Source: Sthenelais limicola
Lineage: Eukaryota > Annelida > Polychaeta > Phyllodocida > Sigalionidae
Assembly: GCA_942159475.1 (NCBI GenBank)
Contig: OW804094.1
Location: forward strand, 127,334,755 to 127,398,754
Direction of reading: 5' to 3'
Length of the DNA: 64,000 nt
The notes below the pieces were generated by a model that ran no database searches, was not told where the DNA came from, and saw nothing but the letters and a program-made list of their open reading frames with translations. Made by a program: the position numbers and the translations under genes. Shown in pieces: positions 25,300-38,425 of this stretch; positions within the stretch are counted from its first letter, which is position 1; the number at the start of each line of letters is the position of its first letter.

Positions 25300-26230
25300 A
25301 ATTTCTGGCCTATTCATGGCTGGACGAGCGGGCGGGCTTTGCCGCGCTATTGCCGCGCCGGAGCTCTCCCTCTCTGCCAGCCCTTTGTCTCCACACTTGA
25401 GTTCACAATGCCTTCATCTGCCAGGCTCTATCCCCCCGCGCTGCAGGTGCTTACCCCACCGTATCCTAGCAGACCCTGCTGCACCCCTTCCTCGCACTTA
25501 TTACAAGTTGACACAACTTCTAGCAACTTTCATATCTTTTATTGTTTGCCATGTCTCAGTCAGTGAAGGGTAAACGTAAAGGGGAGGGGGACTTTTACTA
25601 AGTTTGGTGTCTAATAGATCGGTTCGCTTAAGCGGGACACTTTGACTACATCTCCTAGTTTAGAGTGTGTTGGGGTTGTCCCGTTTAGAGCCTGACAGCG
25701 GTTGTAGGGAGTGTATTAGTAGTAGTACACAAATGTAGTGGTTGCTAGCGTGGGGATGCAGCGAACCATGACCGTGTTATGGTCCTAGAGGGGATACAGA
25801 GGGTAGAGAGAGGAAGAGGGAGAGAGAAGGGGGAGAGAGGGTGCACGGGGACTGGGTCACACATGCCATGCTTTGCTGTTCAGGTGCCTCCAGGCATTGT
25901 CTCAGTCTTTGGGGGCAAGTATTGTGCGGGAGCCGCCAGGTGGGGTGATATGAAAGGCCGATGAAAGAGCTAGTCCCGTACAGCAGGATGCAATCGTTCC
26001 TTCACTACTACCACCACTAACTATTGCTGTGGTGGTGCCAGGCATTGATCTCCCAGTGCGATTGTTCTGGCGAAATGTGTAAGGAAAATAGCGCCGCGCA
26101 CCCCTCGCGCGCGATGTGGCCAAGTTTGATGGAGCTCGATGACACGTCGAGTTTTTGGTGGCGAGGTAAAAAGCTCCCCAACTTCATTGACTTGCAATCG
26201 GAAAATAGCGCGCCAAAATCCTATTAATTT
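25300..26230 (-). promoter_or_regulatory. Candidate promoter region of the minus-strand gene: CpG clusters and a GA/CT tract
   Basis: Two CpG-dense clusters, at about 25325-25372 and 26068-26112, stand out from CpG-poor surroundings. Between them at 25790-25848 is a purine-rich GA tract (CT-rich in the minus sense), a common feature near animal promoters. Near 26204-26221 the sequence AAAATAGCGCGCCAAAATCC contains an E2F-like site (TTTTGGCGCGC on the minus strand). The position upstream of the ATG exon at 24278 is what makes this a promoter candidate. No TATA box or start site can be fixed by eye. Confidence 0.3.
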
Positions 26231-26670
26231 TTGATAGGGAATATGCGCCCCGATTCACTAGAAATAATCATCACATCAAGTCACGCACTGTTGGGGATGA
26301 ATCATTGGTTTTCAATTAAGAAGAAACGCTTCTTGCTCCCTGCGTGGAACCCTCGTGGAAATGGACTGTATCCATGCAGAGAAAGGCCAATATCTTGGAT
26401 CACTTTAGACTCACATGGCTTGCTCGATTGGAGTCGGGAGTAAAATGAGAAAAGATCTCTTTGAACTCCTCCTTTGTATAGAGTTTGTTTAGTGGTCTTT
26501 GAGGAAAGTTATTAGCTATACCGCCCCTGTGGGATCTTAAGTTTACCGGTTGAAACTACTTGGAGTTTTATGTTTCCCCCTTATCTAGCTTCGTCTCCTC
26601 GTTGCAATCAGTTGGGTATAACGGGAGAGGGGATGTATCGGAGGTGATGGGGGGAAGTGGGGTGATATTG

Positions 26671-26704
<34 letters not shown>

Positions 26705-28612
26705 CCAAGGGAAAGAAACAAAATTCCAATGGACCCCACTTGCTCGGCTCGGTACCTTTGGTATCCGCAGACAGATGTGAAGATTTGTGAAAAACGCCCG
26801 CCCGCCCCTTTAGACGAGTTACCTCTACGTAGGCAAGCTCACATAATAAAAATACCCCACCTGGCCAAAATCAAAGCTGTTCAAACGTCGGCCGGATCTG
26901 AACCCTCTCACTCATCAAAAACTTTTCTTGGTATCAGAATCTTTGGGCCCGATATAACTTATATTACTTCCACCTCCGCGGAGGCTCCGTGCCATTAGTA
27001 GAACCTAACGCCAGAGCCATATCTTCACCTGTCTTCATAAATACTGGCTTTTTTGCCTCCATCTTGGCTCGATGAAGCAGTCATCGTAAGCTGGAGCCCA
27101 GAGGCTGTGCGCTGAAAACGCTGATATATTTAAAGTTTGCCTGCACATGGCGGGGTTGTATCAATCAAGGCATGGCTTGTTACCCAGCCCCTGACCTTGC
27201 CCCGAACCTGGACAGGTGATATTGGTAGAATGCTTGTCATGACACCTCTCTCTATACAGCCCTGCCTGGCAATATTTCATATGGACACCTCCTAACCGAC
27301 ACCTTTCTCGGAAGAAGAAGACGAAGAACCAGCAGCAATAACATATAGATAGTTCAAACAAACTAATAAGCCAGGTGTTGTGCCAGGAACAGGACTAGTA
27401 TACATATATAAACTACTGTGAGTTTGGGGTTTCAGGGGATGGGGATCTAATCCTTCCTCCTCCTCAGAACTGATGACACGGCATTAAGATAAGCTAGAGT
27501 TAAATAACGAGAAGTCTGTCCACAGGCCTGGGGAGGAGGTGTGAGGGAGGCGAGGTGTGGAGGTGGTGGGGAGAGACTGAAGAGATGAGGGTTATTAGAC
27601 TAATTCCATACCCCTCAGGTCATTGGGGGCTAGAATCGCGTGTCACCCCTGTGAATGCCAAGGCTCCACAAAAGCTAAGATGACACATAACACTCATACA
27701 TGCTTATATTCTCGTGCTAACGGCATGTCATAAAGCATCCATTAATATGCTCTGGTCAGGCTATATATATAATGGTCTATCTGGCGCCATACCTATATCC
27801 TCTCTCATGTTAGCCGGAGAAAATTAACAAATAGCTTTTACCCATAATAAATACGGCAACAATAATTATATAAGAAAAAAGTATACACAAATCATATGGA
27901 ACTGTATATTATGTTAACAATTCCAACAAGGTATACTTAATACAAATGTTGACTCAGGTTTATGGAGAAACTGAACTAAAGTGAAGCTAAAGGATCAAAT
28001 AGATAGCCTTACCTTGTTACTTGCTTGGAAAAGAACACACTTGTGAATCCATTAATGAATAATTCTTGCCACGTGTGGTCTATGCCTATGTAACACCTAC
28101 CTACTCATATTGGGTGGAATGGGAATAAAACCGTGTTGTATTTTCGGTCATAAAACTTGGTTTTTGAATGGAACCACGTGCTTCTCTTCTCTCTGTAATT
28201 ATATGCTTACTATAAATATGATATGTATGGACCGCCCAGCTGCCTACGTTGCAGGTGTTTTGCACCTTTCCACGTCGATGTGTTTTTTTCTTATTGCGTC
28301 AAAAATGTTGACATAATGGGCAGCGACGGCGGAGCCTACGTCGCAATGGATGCTGTCGTAACTAGTTTTCTGGAAATCAAGTTTCGCCAAACTTTCTCTC
28401 TGTAGTTTCTAGAATAACCTAAGGAAATGTTGGATTGATTTCTACCAACTACTATAATTATGTAAGGAAATGATTTGATTGAAGTTTTAAAAAAAAATAG
28501 TCGGGAAATGTTCCTTCGTTGTTGCGATAGAACCATCTACTATTACCCCATCGCATTGATTCTTATCTATTCTAACTCAAGGCATATATATTATCAATAC
28601 GATCCAGTCTCA
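26231..28612. other. Non-coding stretch with a G13/GGA microsatellite
   Basis: A run of 13 G at 26670-26682 continues into a (GGA)n run to about 26703. The rest shows no exon or transposon that I recognise. Confidence 0.4.
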
Positions 28613-28697
28613 TTTAGTGTTGGCTATTTTCCCCAATTGTATAAAATAGATCAATTTAGTGCTGGCACTATTTCCCCAACACTATAAAATAGATCAA
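28613..28697 (+). repeat. Two-copy tandem duplication, about 42-bp unit
   Basis: The unit begins TTTAGTG-TGGC and ends ATAAAATAGATCAA. The second copy begins at 28655 and differs by a few substitutions and one inserted base. Confidence 0.8.
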
Positions 28698-31600
28698 TAT
28701 ATATAAACTCGGATTACTAATAAATACAAGAACTGCGTGCGCATTGATGTGCCCTAGAAGTTAATAAAACATATAAAACCAAATAGATTGTCATTCAGAT
28801 GTGCCATATTCATGCAATGTGTTTCCGTAGCCCTGGATATATATTGAGGCAGTGTAATTGACCAACAAGTCGATCCTTTAATTGGAAAAGGTGGCAGAGT
28901 GTGAGAGAGAGAGGGAGAGAGGGAACTGTACATAAACTCTTAATTGTAAAATAAAGACGGCAGTTAGTCTCACATTTTGCACCGTTCACTTTCACACCTG
29001 ACTCGGCCTGGATGCGTGCCGATGACGTTACTGACTTGCCTCTCCTGACTGCCTGATGAGCTTTCATGTTCACCTAACGGCTCTCGTCCTGACCCCGGGG
29101 TCAAAGAGTTCCCCTCGTCCTTGCCCCAAGTCCGTCCCTCCTCCCACAAAACCAAGAGAAATTAGAGGAGAACATGAACACATTACCCCAACTAAACATC
29201 GTCGACATGACAGGTAATACGCTCGTATCTGGCCTATCATAATAACACCGCGCCATTACATATCTGGCCCGGGCTTGTATTCTGCTATATGCTATATCAA
29301 AACATGATGGGATCAAAAGGTGGTATTCTTTGAACGCTGAATGTGCTCTTATCAGAGTTCAAGGACTTCATACTCGCAACCATTCCTAGGGGGTGTAGCT
29401 TTGCTGGCCACCCGTGAAAAGTGTAATATTAGCCCCGGCTAACCTGTTCTATACGCAGCGCTGAGTTACGCCTTACTAAAAGTGACTTAGTCTCTCATAA
29501 ATGTGTCCAACAGTGTCGGGTGTTATTACAGCGTAGCTCTCAAGTCGATTGTGTTTATAGGGACAGTGTTTTTAAAAGTTGGAGGGCCAGGGGCGGACTT
29601 GGGGCCAAGTTATGCGCACTCCTTATGTATACTAGGTGGGAGGTCCACTTACAACATTCGGCTTGGCCAAGGGGTGGGAGTTTTCTCTACCTTGGGGTTG
29701 ATTTTGTCCGATCTGGGTGATTGCATGGAAGGTTGTTTTAATATTTAGACCCAGATCGATAGGAAGGTACTGGAGGAAGCCCTGGAGAGGTAACGCATAG
29801 GTGAGGTTTGGGAGGTAGCGTGGTGTGGAGACAGGGCGCGTGGAGGAGGAAGAGGAGGACTATATGGATGGAAGTGTGAGACGTATATTGAGAGTGAGTG
29901 ACCACTGATAAACTGGTGCGCGCTCGCTGTCACAATGCCTGAGTAGTAGAGGAAAAGTGACCTTATTTTATGGCACTCGCAGAGTGAATGTTAAGGGGTT
30001 ATGAGCATGCAAAAGTGTATACCTCTGCCTGCCTGTCTGAATGGCTGTCTCTGTCGGTCTATCAATCTACTATCTATCTCCTTTTCTTCCCCCTTCCCGG
30101 CCCTTTCTTCTGCCTCTGCCACCCTATTTCTCTCCCTTTCTCACACTCTCCTTTCATCGAAGTTATTAGTAATTTGTATTGGTTTGAAAGAAATTTAGGG
30201 TTTTACTTGATGAATATAAATCGCTTTATTTTTAAATGTGGCAACGTCTGAAACACATCCATGGTGGATATGGCGTTTTTTTGTCAATTTTGATGTAACA
30301 GTAGATGTTTATGCCCCAAATGAATAAAAAAAAATCTCTCTCTTCCTCTATGCATCTGTATCATTCGGCGTTATTTATCTGGGTCTGGATGTTGGTTATA
30401 TTGTTCTAACAGCATCTTTCTAGTAACTTTTCCATTAGGACACAACGTAATAACATCTTGTACATTCCTTGGTACATAGAAAAATAGATGACTAATAAAC
30501 TACAAATGGATAGCGTATGGGATTTTCTACAGATGAATAAATTGTGATGATATTTCACCACTCCTTCCAGGTTCTTTTCATTTTCCTCTGGAGACTATCA
30601 TCTTCCCAAGACTATTTTCTTCGCTTCGCCCAGACCAACGATTATATTTTTCATGGTTTGCCTCACAAATTGTCTGGTAAGGCGAGACCTATGCCACATT
30701 TCCCTGTCCTAAATTCCTGCCATTGCTCCAAATTCGAGGCTGCCGAGTTAAGCTTTGGCTGTGTGGAGTAACCGCTCCCCCAATGCGAAGGTTTCTAGGC
30801 CAGTTCTATCAACTTCTGTGAAGTTCTATCGTCCTGGTAGGTTTGTAATGGATATCGTACCTACTTCCCAGCGGTTTTGAAATAGGTAGATCTAAACCTT
30901 ACCAACTGTACCAATAAAATTCGATTTGGACAAGTGAAAGATTTTCCAGTTCTGTTTTAATAGGAAGATTTGCAGCTGTGCTTTACTTGACAGAGATTTT
31001 CGATCATAAATACATTGAAGTTGCAACCCCTTATATCATTGCTAAAGAGGGAATTTTCATACATACAAAATATCGATACTTTCTCTGGGCTGATGCTGTG
31101 TGTATGTACCATCCACAAACGGCATGTTTACATACGTGTCTCTCTTTAAGATTACAATCAGATCAGGGGATGATTGAAGACATGCATGCAAACTTCCATA
31201 CAGACATGTAGTCAATAATAGAAATGTATATTTAGTCGATCATAGAAATGTACTATTTTCAAATCATCTTTATTCGGGACAACCCTTACACAAAATCATT
31301 GCTGTCCTCAATAAAAGCTGACGAAAATAATTGATTTGAAATTATTTTTGTATTTACATTTAAAGGACAAGCGGATAGCCGGGTTATATCCAGGTGTTCA
31401 AGTAATACAGTAATCCAAAACAGTGTAAGGGAAAAAAATTGAAAGAATAAAACAACGATTCTGACCCATTACTGACAGCACTCTTAGTTTAGCTTCTTTG
31501 AGTCAGGACAGACTGAGCAAAATTAAATTGTAAAATGCATTCTCTCTCGAATAAAACAAAACTAAACAAAATATAGAAGTTTCACTGGGAACGCATGATA

Positions 31601-32070
31601 TTGTTTGCTGTTTTGAGTGTGTGATATGTGGACGGTCTGTAGGCTGGGGAATACTTGTCTGGGCAGAGTGTGCGTGCCAGGCTACCTTTCATATGTGATG
31701 TGATAATCTCTTGTTTGCTGCAAAACTTGATAGAGCTGTCTGTTCAAACCGGCCGCATCATAAAATCATGTAATAAAATGATACGGTGGGGTTAGTACAT
31801 GGATAGTGGGGCGGGCATTTCAGCCTGTCTCTCTATAAGCAGTGGAAATGTCACAGTTAAACGCCGGATGTCGGGGCCATCATTTGCCGATGTAACCAGC
31901 AGATGGCACATGATAAGCGATTGTAATCTTTCTCTCTGGAACCACTCGCTCGTCAGGATCGAGGAAAACTTAGCCATGGGCTTTTCCCCATGATCCTGTA
32001 TGACCTGTTACCAGAACTTATCTAAATACTGACTGTGAAAGGCAGGCAATAAAAGTATAGCGAGTGTATA
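28698..32070. other. Non-coding stretch
   Basis: Nothing recognised. There is a CT-rich run at about 30080-30150 and several short AT-rich segments. Confidence 0.35.
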
Positions 32071-32245
32071 GTGAAACTTCTCTATAACAGACATACGATG
32101 GATAGCATGGGCTCAACTGCCCGTAATATCGAGGTATCCGGATTGAATAGGTGTTTCTATATTGGAAACTGAACAGTACAGGGGCTGGCCCTAGGTGTCC
32201 TTATTAGCGAGGTGTTCGGATCATGGAAGTGTCTGCAAGTAGAGG
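32071..32245. repeat. Degenerate dispersed repeat with two 78-bp-spaced subunits
   Basis: Two related subunits, each containing a GAGGT-T-CGGAT core (at about 32131 and 32209), are spaced 78 bp apart. They are flanked by CTTCTCTATAACAGACAT and AGTAGAGGTTG. The wording is similar to a class of 'tataacggacac / cgaggtgtccg' repeats I associate with many invertebrate genomes, but I cannot verify this without a repeat library. Confidence 0.4.
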
Positions 32246-32639
32246 TTGTTTTTTTAAACCGATTTTCATTCCGGTATCATAAGCACTCATTTTTTATGAG
32301 TGGTTTTCGTCGTTCCCCCAAAAGTCATTCTGACAAATGCTTGCGGGGGGTGGGGTTACAGAGTTTGGTTCTTAATTAGAATTTTTAAGTACAATATTGT
32401 TAATAATATCACAGAACTAGATAAGGATACAAAAATGGAATAAGCATCAAATTGTCACAGGATTATAGTTATTAATGATATGATATGACATGAAATAGCG
32501 ATAGCAACTGACTATAAAATTAACATTACTTTTACCGCGGTGAGGTAGCATGGTCACTATTCGTTTTAGATGAGTAAAACCTTGAAATTCTCTTTCATTT
32601 TCATTTACAGGCTTTAATGTATATATATAATGTGTATGG
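32246..32639. other. Non-coding stretch
   Basis: Nothing recognised. Confidence 0.4.
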
Positions 32640-32865
32640 GGGCAGGTGTGTGTGGAGGGGGGGGCATAAGGGAGGGGGTGTTCTGGGGATATTTCATTTT
32701 GGGGCTGGGAGGGGGCGGGGGAGGGCATATAAGAGCACACGGGATGGTGGGGGGGGGTATCTGGGGATATTTCATTTTGGGGCTGGGTGGGGGCGGGGAG
32801 GGCATCAGAGCACACGGGATGGTGGGGGGGGGGGGGCTCTGAGGATATTTCATTTTTGGAGCTTG
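32640..32865 (+). repeat. G-rich 78-bp tandem repeat, about 2.6 copies
   Basis: The anchor GGATATTTCATTTT recurs at 32687, 32765 and 32843, exactly 78 bp apart. Each unit contains long G runs (up to 12) plus AGAGCACACGGGATGGT. The open frames in this region on both strands are by-products of the repeat. On the plus strand the unit has strong G-quadruplex potential. Confidence 0.9.
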
Positions 32866-33420
32866 GTGCTACACAGAAAGGAGGGGACAATGACAGAGCC
32901 TGCTACGATACACGCTCGACCGCTCACGTCCTAATTATGGTAATGTGATATAAAAATCAAGACGGGGTGAGTTGCATGCTGGGGTGTTTGTGTTTGTTTA
33001 AACAGAGGGTGCAATAAATTTCCCTTTCGAGCATGCCCTTAGGTTTTAATTCACAATGAAACCCTATGATACATTTGATGATAACATTAAATAAATCAAG
33101 AGTAGCAGAATGGTAAAGATTACACAAACACCTGCGGGACATGAGGAGGTTAAAAAAAAGGCAATTTCTGTCCGTATCAGTTAAAATTCGCAAGCTAGAA
33201 TATGAAATTAAGTCATCATCTGGCACATGTCAGCGGGCTTTAAAATTAGCTAGATTAAATTCCTGCCTTTTTGAGTCACTTGTGCAAGGTGTCGGCCGTT
33301 CATTATCTTCTAGGAAACGCGAGTGCCAGAGAAAAACATTCTTTATGATTTAAGTCATAATATTTGGCTTTATCGTTCACTAAATAGGTCAGCTTCGCTT
33401 CGCTTTTAGGATCAGAGAGT
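32866..33420. other. Non-coding stretch
   Basis: Nothing recognised. Confidence 0.4.
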
Positions 33421-33425
33421 GAGAG

Positions 33426-33494
<69 letters not shown>

Positions 33495-33501
33495 GAGAGA
33501 G
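33421..33501 (+). repeat. (GA)n microsatellite
   Basis: Uninterrupted AG dinucleotides span 33437-33489 (53 bp) inside an 81-bp all-purine tract. Confidence 0.95.
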
Positions 33502-36475
33502 CTCTGTCAGTGGAAATAAATCGCACATTATTCTCATTATGCGTTTCAGAAATGTATAGATCCTCGCCATTCAGGTTTAATTACTTCCATGTCTGATGAT
33601 ATCAATTAAGGTAATTACAACATCGGTTAATGAATGAGTGCGCTTTGTCAACCATAAACATTTGATGGAGACTGGCATTCGTCACGTTTTCCCTTTCGGT
33701 TGAGAATCTGTTAATATGTGGTGAATTGGAAGCACTCTACCTATAAAAAACATCACCTCGGTGAATCGCTGTTAATTCTCAGTATTACTCCCCAGTGTTG
33801 AATTGCATTGTAGCCACGCGTCCTGCCGGCCCAATTACGATCATTTTCGACTTGAAAAGTCCCCAAGCCCAACATTATTAGTTCCAATGTGCAACAATTA
33901 ATTTCTTCCACTTTTTCCTCTCTCCAAACAGAGCTCTCGTGTTTCTTACTGTGGTCCGACAAAAAGACGATTGTTTGAAAATAGTTTAATCCAGCCGCCC
34001 AGTCAAGTCCACTCCTATTAAACCTCTTTGAGGGAGGGCTGGGTTAGATGGGGTTTGGCGTATTTTTTCCCCTTAGGGTTCCTGATAGGTAGCCCTAATT
34101 TAAATCTTTGTCGGGTATTGCAAATTCATCATCCATGGATTAAAATGTTTCGATTGGGAATTTGCGTTACCCTTTCTGTTTGTTTATTGGTTCAGTCTCG
34201 TCATGTTTTTTAGGCTTGTTTGGGTCTTAGTTTTTTTTCTTAGTCAATGGAATTTTTAAACAAACTTTAATTGAATACCTTTTTTATTCACGATAATATT
34301 CTGTCATCCAAGTATGAAGACGTTTTTAAAAAGAAACTGTTGTACATTGAGGTCAGATACAGTTTGAATATTAATTCTCATATTAACGTCACTTACATGT
34401 GGGTGAAGGATACAACGCTTAAAATTGTTTACGTTGTAAGATCAGAGTACAATAACTCAGAGCATAATATTATGTATGTTATAGGAAGCTTCTGATGTTG
34501 CTCCGCTTTGATGAAAAAGTACTTATGCTTCTGGGTTAGAGTAACAGATCCTCTAAATTAGCAATAATAGGGACATAAATGTGGCAGACACGAAGGCAAG
34601 TCCGAATGTATGTTTCACCACATATTAACAGATTTCTGGGCCAAGTACGAATGTATGTTTCTATGTGTGTTTTGTTTAACCGAACGCGTTCCGAAGTGAT
34701 GTTCACCTTGTGGGGCGAATGACAAGTAGTAAGACAATTTGTACATATATCCTTCAACAGGTCAGCTCATATTTTTATCCAGAACACGTGCCGTAACAAT
34801 CGGGTCCATCAGTCAGTGAATTAGGAAGAACCGGAGCAATTGAAACTAAACTTTAAAAACTGGTTTGCATTCTGTTACACAATTATGTTGTCGACATCTT
34901 TTTATTCGGACATAATGCTTTTCAGTTTAATACGTTATGAAATAGAATAGAATAGAAAAACGTATTTCTGACCACACAGATTTTCTCCTGATGTGTTGCC
35001 TGTACAATCATTAATTAATATCAGTTACAATCAAAAGCTTTCGTTCAGTAATACAATTTAAAATATAACAAAAAATATATAGTGTGCATGACTACTTTGT
35101 GTTGTAAAACATACCACTTCCACCTTTTAAAATATAGAGACACTGCCATCAACGAGAAAAATATCATGCTATCAATTTACAATACCGCAATAACTAACAA
35201 AATAACGCAATAACAAAATACAGGATTTTATTAAAGGGTTTAAATTTGCGCATGAAGAGAAGAATTGGGGCCACAAAAAATGGCAGTGCAGTAGTAATAA
35301 GTAGTTGGTGGTGCTGTGAGAGTTGCTATTCTGGGACTAGCCATGATGTAGAGCACTGGCAGGTAGTGAGGCAGCTATCACCTGTCTTTATCGGACACTA
35401 TACACCTGTTGGTGGGCGAATATACCTATGAGTTACTTACACATATCTACAATGGTTCATTTACGGTTGTAACTCTTCGTGCGATTATCATCTTCGTCCA
35501 GAAAAGCCAAGCGTACTTCTTTCTATGCCTGGGATAAGTCAACAAATCGAAATTTCATTTAACTCATTTTCGATGTCATTTACCGTACATTTTTTTATTT
35601 GTTAACAGCAAAGAAAGCCACAGTTATTTATATTTCATTTATAACATGCGGTGGCATATGTACATGGGATCTATTACACATAATATCATAATTACCTTAG
35701 TCAAGAGGATACCTGGCTTTATGTGCCTGTTTATACTCTGTATCATGTACATATTGCAGTTAGGGTTCTCTCCCCGCTGAGATTATCACGTAGTATCCAG
35801 CTATCAAGGGTGGGATGCCATTGAGGAATCTAGGTTTATGGGTTTACCTTTTGACAGATAAGGCATCCTTTACTTACATCATTTTAGCCCCATGTGATGG
35901 GTTTTGGATCCTCCTGTCTAGCTAAAGTAAACCAATGCAATTTGGGGCATGTTTTTCTAAAGGGTTTACCTTTCTAACCCATAGCTCCTGGTGTTTTCGT
36001 TGATACCACTATACTTGAGAGAACACTTTATCTGGCTTTTTAGGTTTCCAATAGCGCCTTGAACAACATAACATATTCTCCACTTGAAATATAAGTTATA
36101 ATGTTTTCTCAGATGCCTTGTAAAACAGCCCACCTTCTGATATCGGTTGGGGTGGTGTATGGACTAGGAAAAGTAATAAGTAGATTTTATACGTTATTGC
36201 TCAAAAGAACACTCCTCCATATTTTAGATAGGACCGAACGCCGACCTAACACCTGTCCTTGTGTACGGAAAAAAGTGAAATGACGAAGGTGTGTTTTCCA
36301 AAGCAGCGTGACGCGAAATAAAGCGTTTCTGTGGCCTTTATGTTCATACCTTTATTTATTCCGAACATAGTGCGCACATTCTCTTTGAGGAGGGAATATG
36401 TTTGCTGTCAACTAGGTCATGCAGTTTTTGATCTTTTATTTAGAGAAAGTATAGGAATGTCTGATTCAAAATTAA
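33502..36475. other. Non-coding stretch
   Basis: No exon recognised. The segment 33530-33720 (ATCAATTAAGGTAATTAC near 33600) is rich in homeodomain-core-like TAATTA/CAATTA words but carries no other label. Confidence 0.35.
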
Positions 36476-36519
36476 TTCTTCTTCTTCTTCTTCTTCTTCT
36501 TCTTCTTCTTCTTCTTCTT

Positions 36520-36549
<30 letters not shown>
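36476..36549 (+). repeat. (TTC)n microsatellite
   Basis: About 24.7 uninterrupted TTC units in 74 bp. The poly-leucine frame over it is an artefact of the repeat. Confidence 0.97.
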
Positions 36550-36550
<1 letters not shown>

Positions 36551-37108
36551 GAGTAGCTATAATGTTAATAACCATGTAAAAATAGAAAGAAAGTTATGAC
36601 CTAAAAGACCTCTGTTCTTCTCTTCCATAGTGTAATATCTCTACATTAAAAGCCTTCCATCAATACCTTGTAATGGATTGATTGATTTGATTGATCAACG
36701 TTATTGAATACGAATGTTCAGGGCACAGCCTCTATGCATTATACATGGTTACTCTTGTGTAGCCCTCTATCAACTTTCCACAAAGAAGAACAATTAAAAG
36801 TACTTTCCCTTTTCCATTCAGTCTTTCTTATTGCTTTCTTTCTTACCTTATTTCTTCTCTCCTACAATTATAACCACCCAATCATTAGCATGCTCGAGAC
36901 ATTGCTGGATATTATTATATGCGCCACCAGCCGCTGTAAACATGTGCACGTACATGTGTTTCAGCAGGAGGGGAACATTCTTGCCTTGTGAACATATGTC
37001 GCGCATAACCGCTCATTGTATGCGTCTGGAATAACTAACCCAATATACTCGGAGCTGCTCCAGCTTTCTAAAAGCTACATTGGCTGGAAGCTGTGGGAAA
37101 GATGCATA
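36550..37108. other. Non-coding stretch
   Basis: Nothing recognised. A short pyrimidine-rich segment lies at about 36800-36870. Confidence 0.4.
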
Positions 37109-37345
37109 TGGGTCAGATTTTCAGGAAATGTACAATTGGCAGATATACATATTTAGTATATTCTGCTAAATTATGCTGCAATTTGGTCAATATTAGGTAA
37201 ATTCAACTATATTCAGCATTGGATTGATTCTAGCAATCTGTTTGGTTAGATTGAACTGTATTTTGAACTTTATTTTCGTCTGAAATTTGGGTTATTTGTG
37301 AGGATTGGTGAAGTCGAATTGTACATTTTCTGAAGATCTGTCCCA
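37109..37345. mobile_element. MITE, copy 2 (237 bp, TA-flanked)
   Basis: Second copy of the family at 11714-11948, and the better preserved one. The left end TGGGTCAGATTTTCAGG and the reverse-complemented right end TGGGACAGATCTTCAGA belong to an about 29-bp terminal inverted repeat with only three mismatches. TA dinucleotides flank both ends (37107-37108 and 37346-37347). Internal blocks shared with copy 1 include TTCTGCTAAATTA and AAATTTGGGTTATTTG. It is non-coding. Confidence 0.85.
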
Positions 37346-38097
37346 TATATGAGGCCGCATGCTCATATCCCGCTTGTATTCAACTAATATAAGCTGATTC
37401 CTTACACGAGGAGCTTCACCCCTGGCTCATACTCCCCATAGGGCACCGACCCTTGACCTTCCCGCCAGGGGTCAGGTTAAGAGGTAGGGGGCATGCATGT
37501 TGGTGCGGGGTCATGCCGGAGGAGGGCGTTGCTCGCTCGCTCCTGAGCGCTTTCACGAAATGCTCATGGGCTTCTCTGGTGGATAACCCACTTAGATTAT
37601 TCCAGTGATCGTGTTATATGTTATGGTGACATCACGCAGATTCTACCGCTCTCAGGTAAGCAAGGCCCCCCATATCTCTCTGGTGAGAAGCCCCTGCGGG
37701 CGACTAAGAGTCGAGATACTGGGGGCTATTTATACACGCTAGCCCCCTGAGGGTATCTACCTCCTTCTCTCTCACCGCACAACACCCACGTCCCTGTCGG
37801 GTTTCAGATTGGGGCAAATTTCAATAATAATAATAAGAGGAACTGGATAAACCCTCGTCCATCAATTCGGCTGCGATTCAGACGTTTATGACACTTTGAT
37901 GTCATGGGTTGGTCTTTTTCTGATGTGTGCAGCAGATGGGCGGATCGCGCGGGAGCTGATGAATGGCGCCGTGGTATTCCGTTCATGAGCCCAAAAAGAA
38001 CTGGGCTGGATTAAATGTAAGAGCACATGAGGTCCGGCTCGTAAATCAAATCGCCCTCTATGCGATATCAACGTTGCCATTATTTATTTTTTTACCA
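37346..38097. other. Non-coding stretch
   Basis: No exon or repeat recognised. Confidence 0.4.
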
Positions 38098-38186
38098 TAG
38101 TCCTCCCTTCCCAGTATAGGCCTAGCCCCTTCTCTACCTATCTCCCCCATCTCTCTCCCGCCTCTCTGTCTCTCCTGTCCCCAAAC

Positions 38187-38233
<47 letters not shown>

Positions 38234-38425
38234 CCTCCCCCTCGGTCTGTTTCTCTCTCCCCCCCCCCCCTCCCTGTCTGTCTCCCCCTCCCCACCCCCC
38301 CCCCCCCCCCCCCCCCCCCCCACTACCCTCTCTGTCTCTGTCAGTCTCTCCCCCTCTCTGTTTCGCTCTGCCCCCTGTCTGTTTGTCTGTCCCCCACTTC
38401 CCCCCCCCTCCCTCCCCCCTACACA
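38098..38425 (+). repeat. Polypyrimidine tract with (CT)n, C12 and C27 runs
   Basis: For about 320 bp the plus strand is almost entirely C and T. It includes (CT)19 at 38191-38228, a C run at 38259-38270 and 27 consecutive C at 38295-38321. The Gly/Arg-rich frames on the opposite strand are artefacts. Such tracts favour triplex (H-DNA) and, on the G strand, quadruplex structures. Confidence 0.95.

Noticed and set aside
36331..36579. Frame with a poly-leucine stretch
   Set aside because: Translation of the (TTC)n microsatellite.
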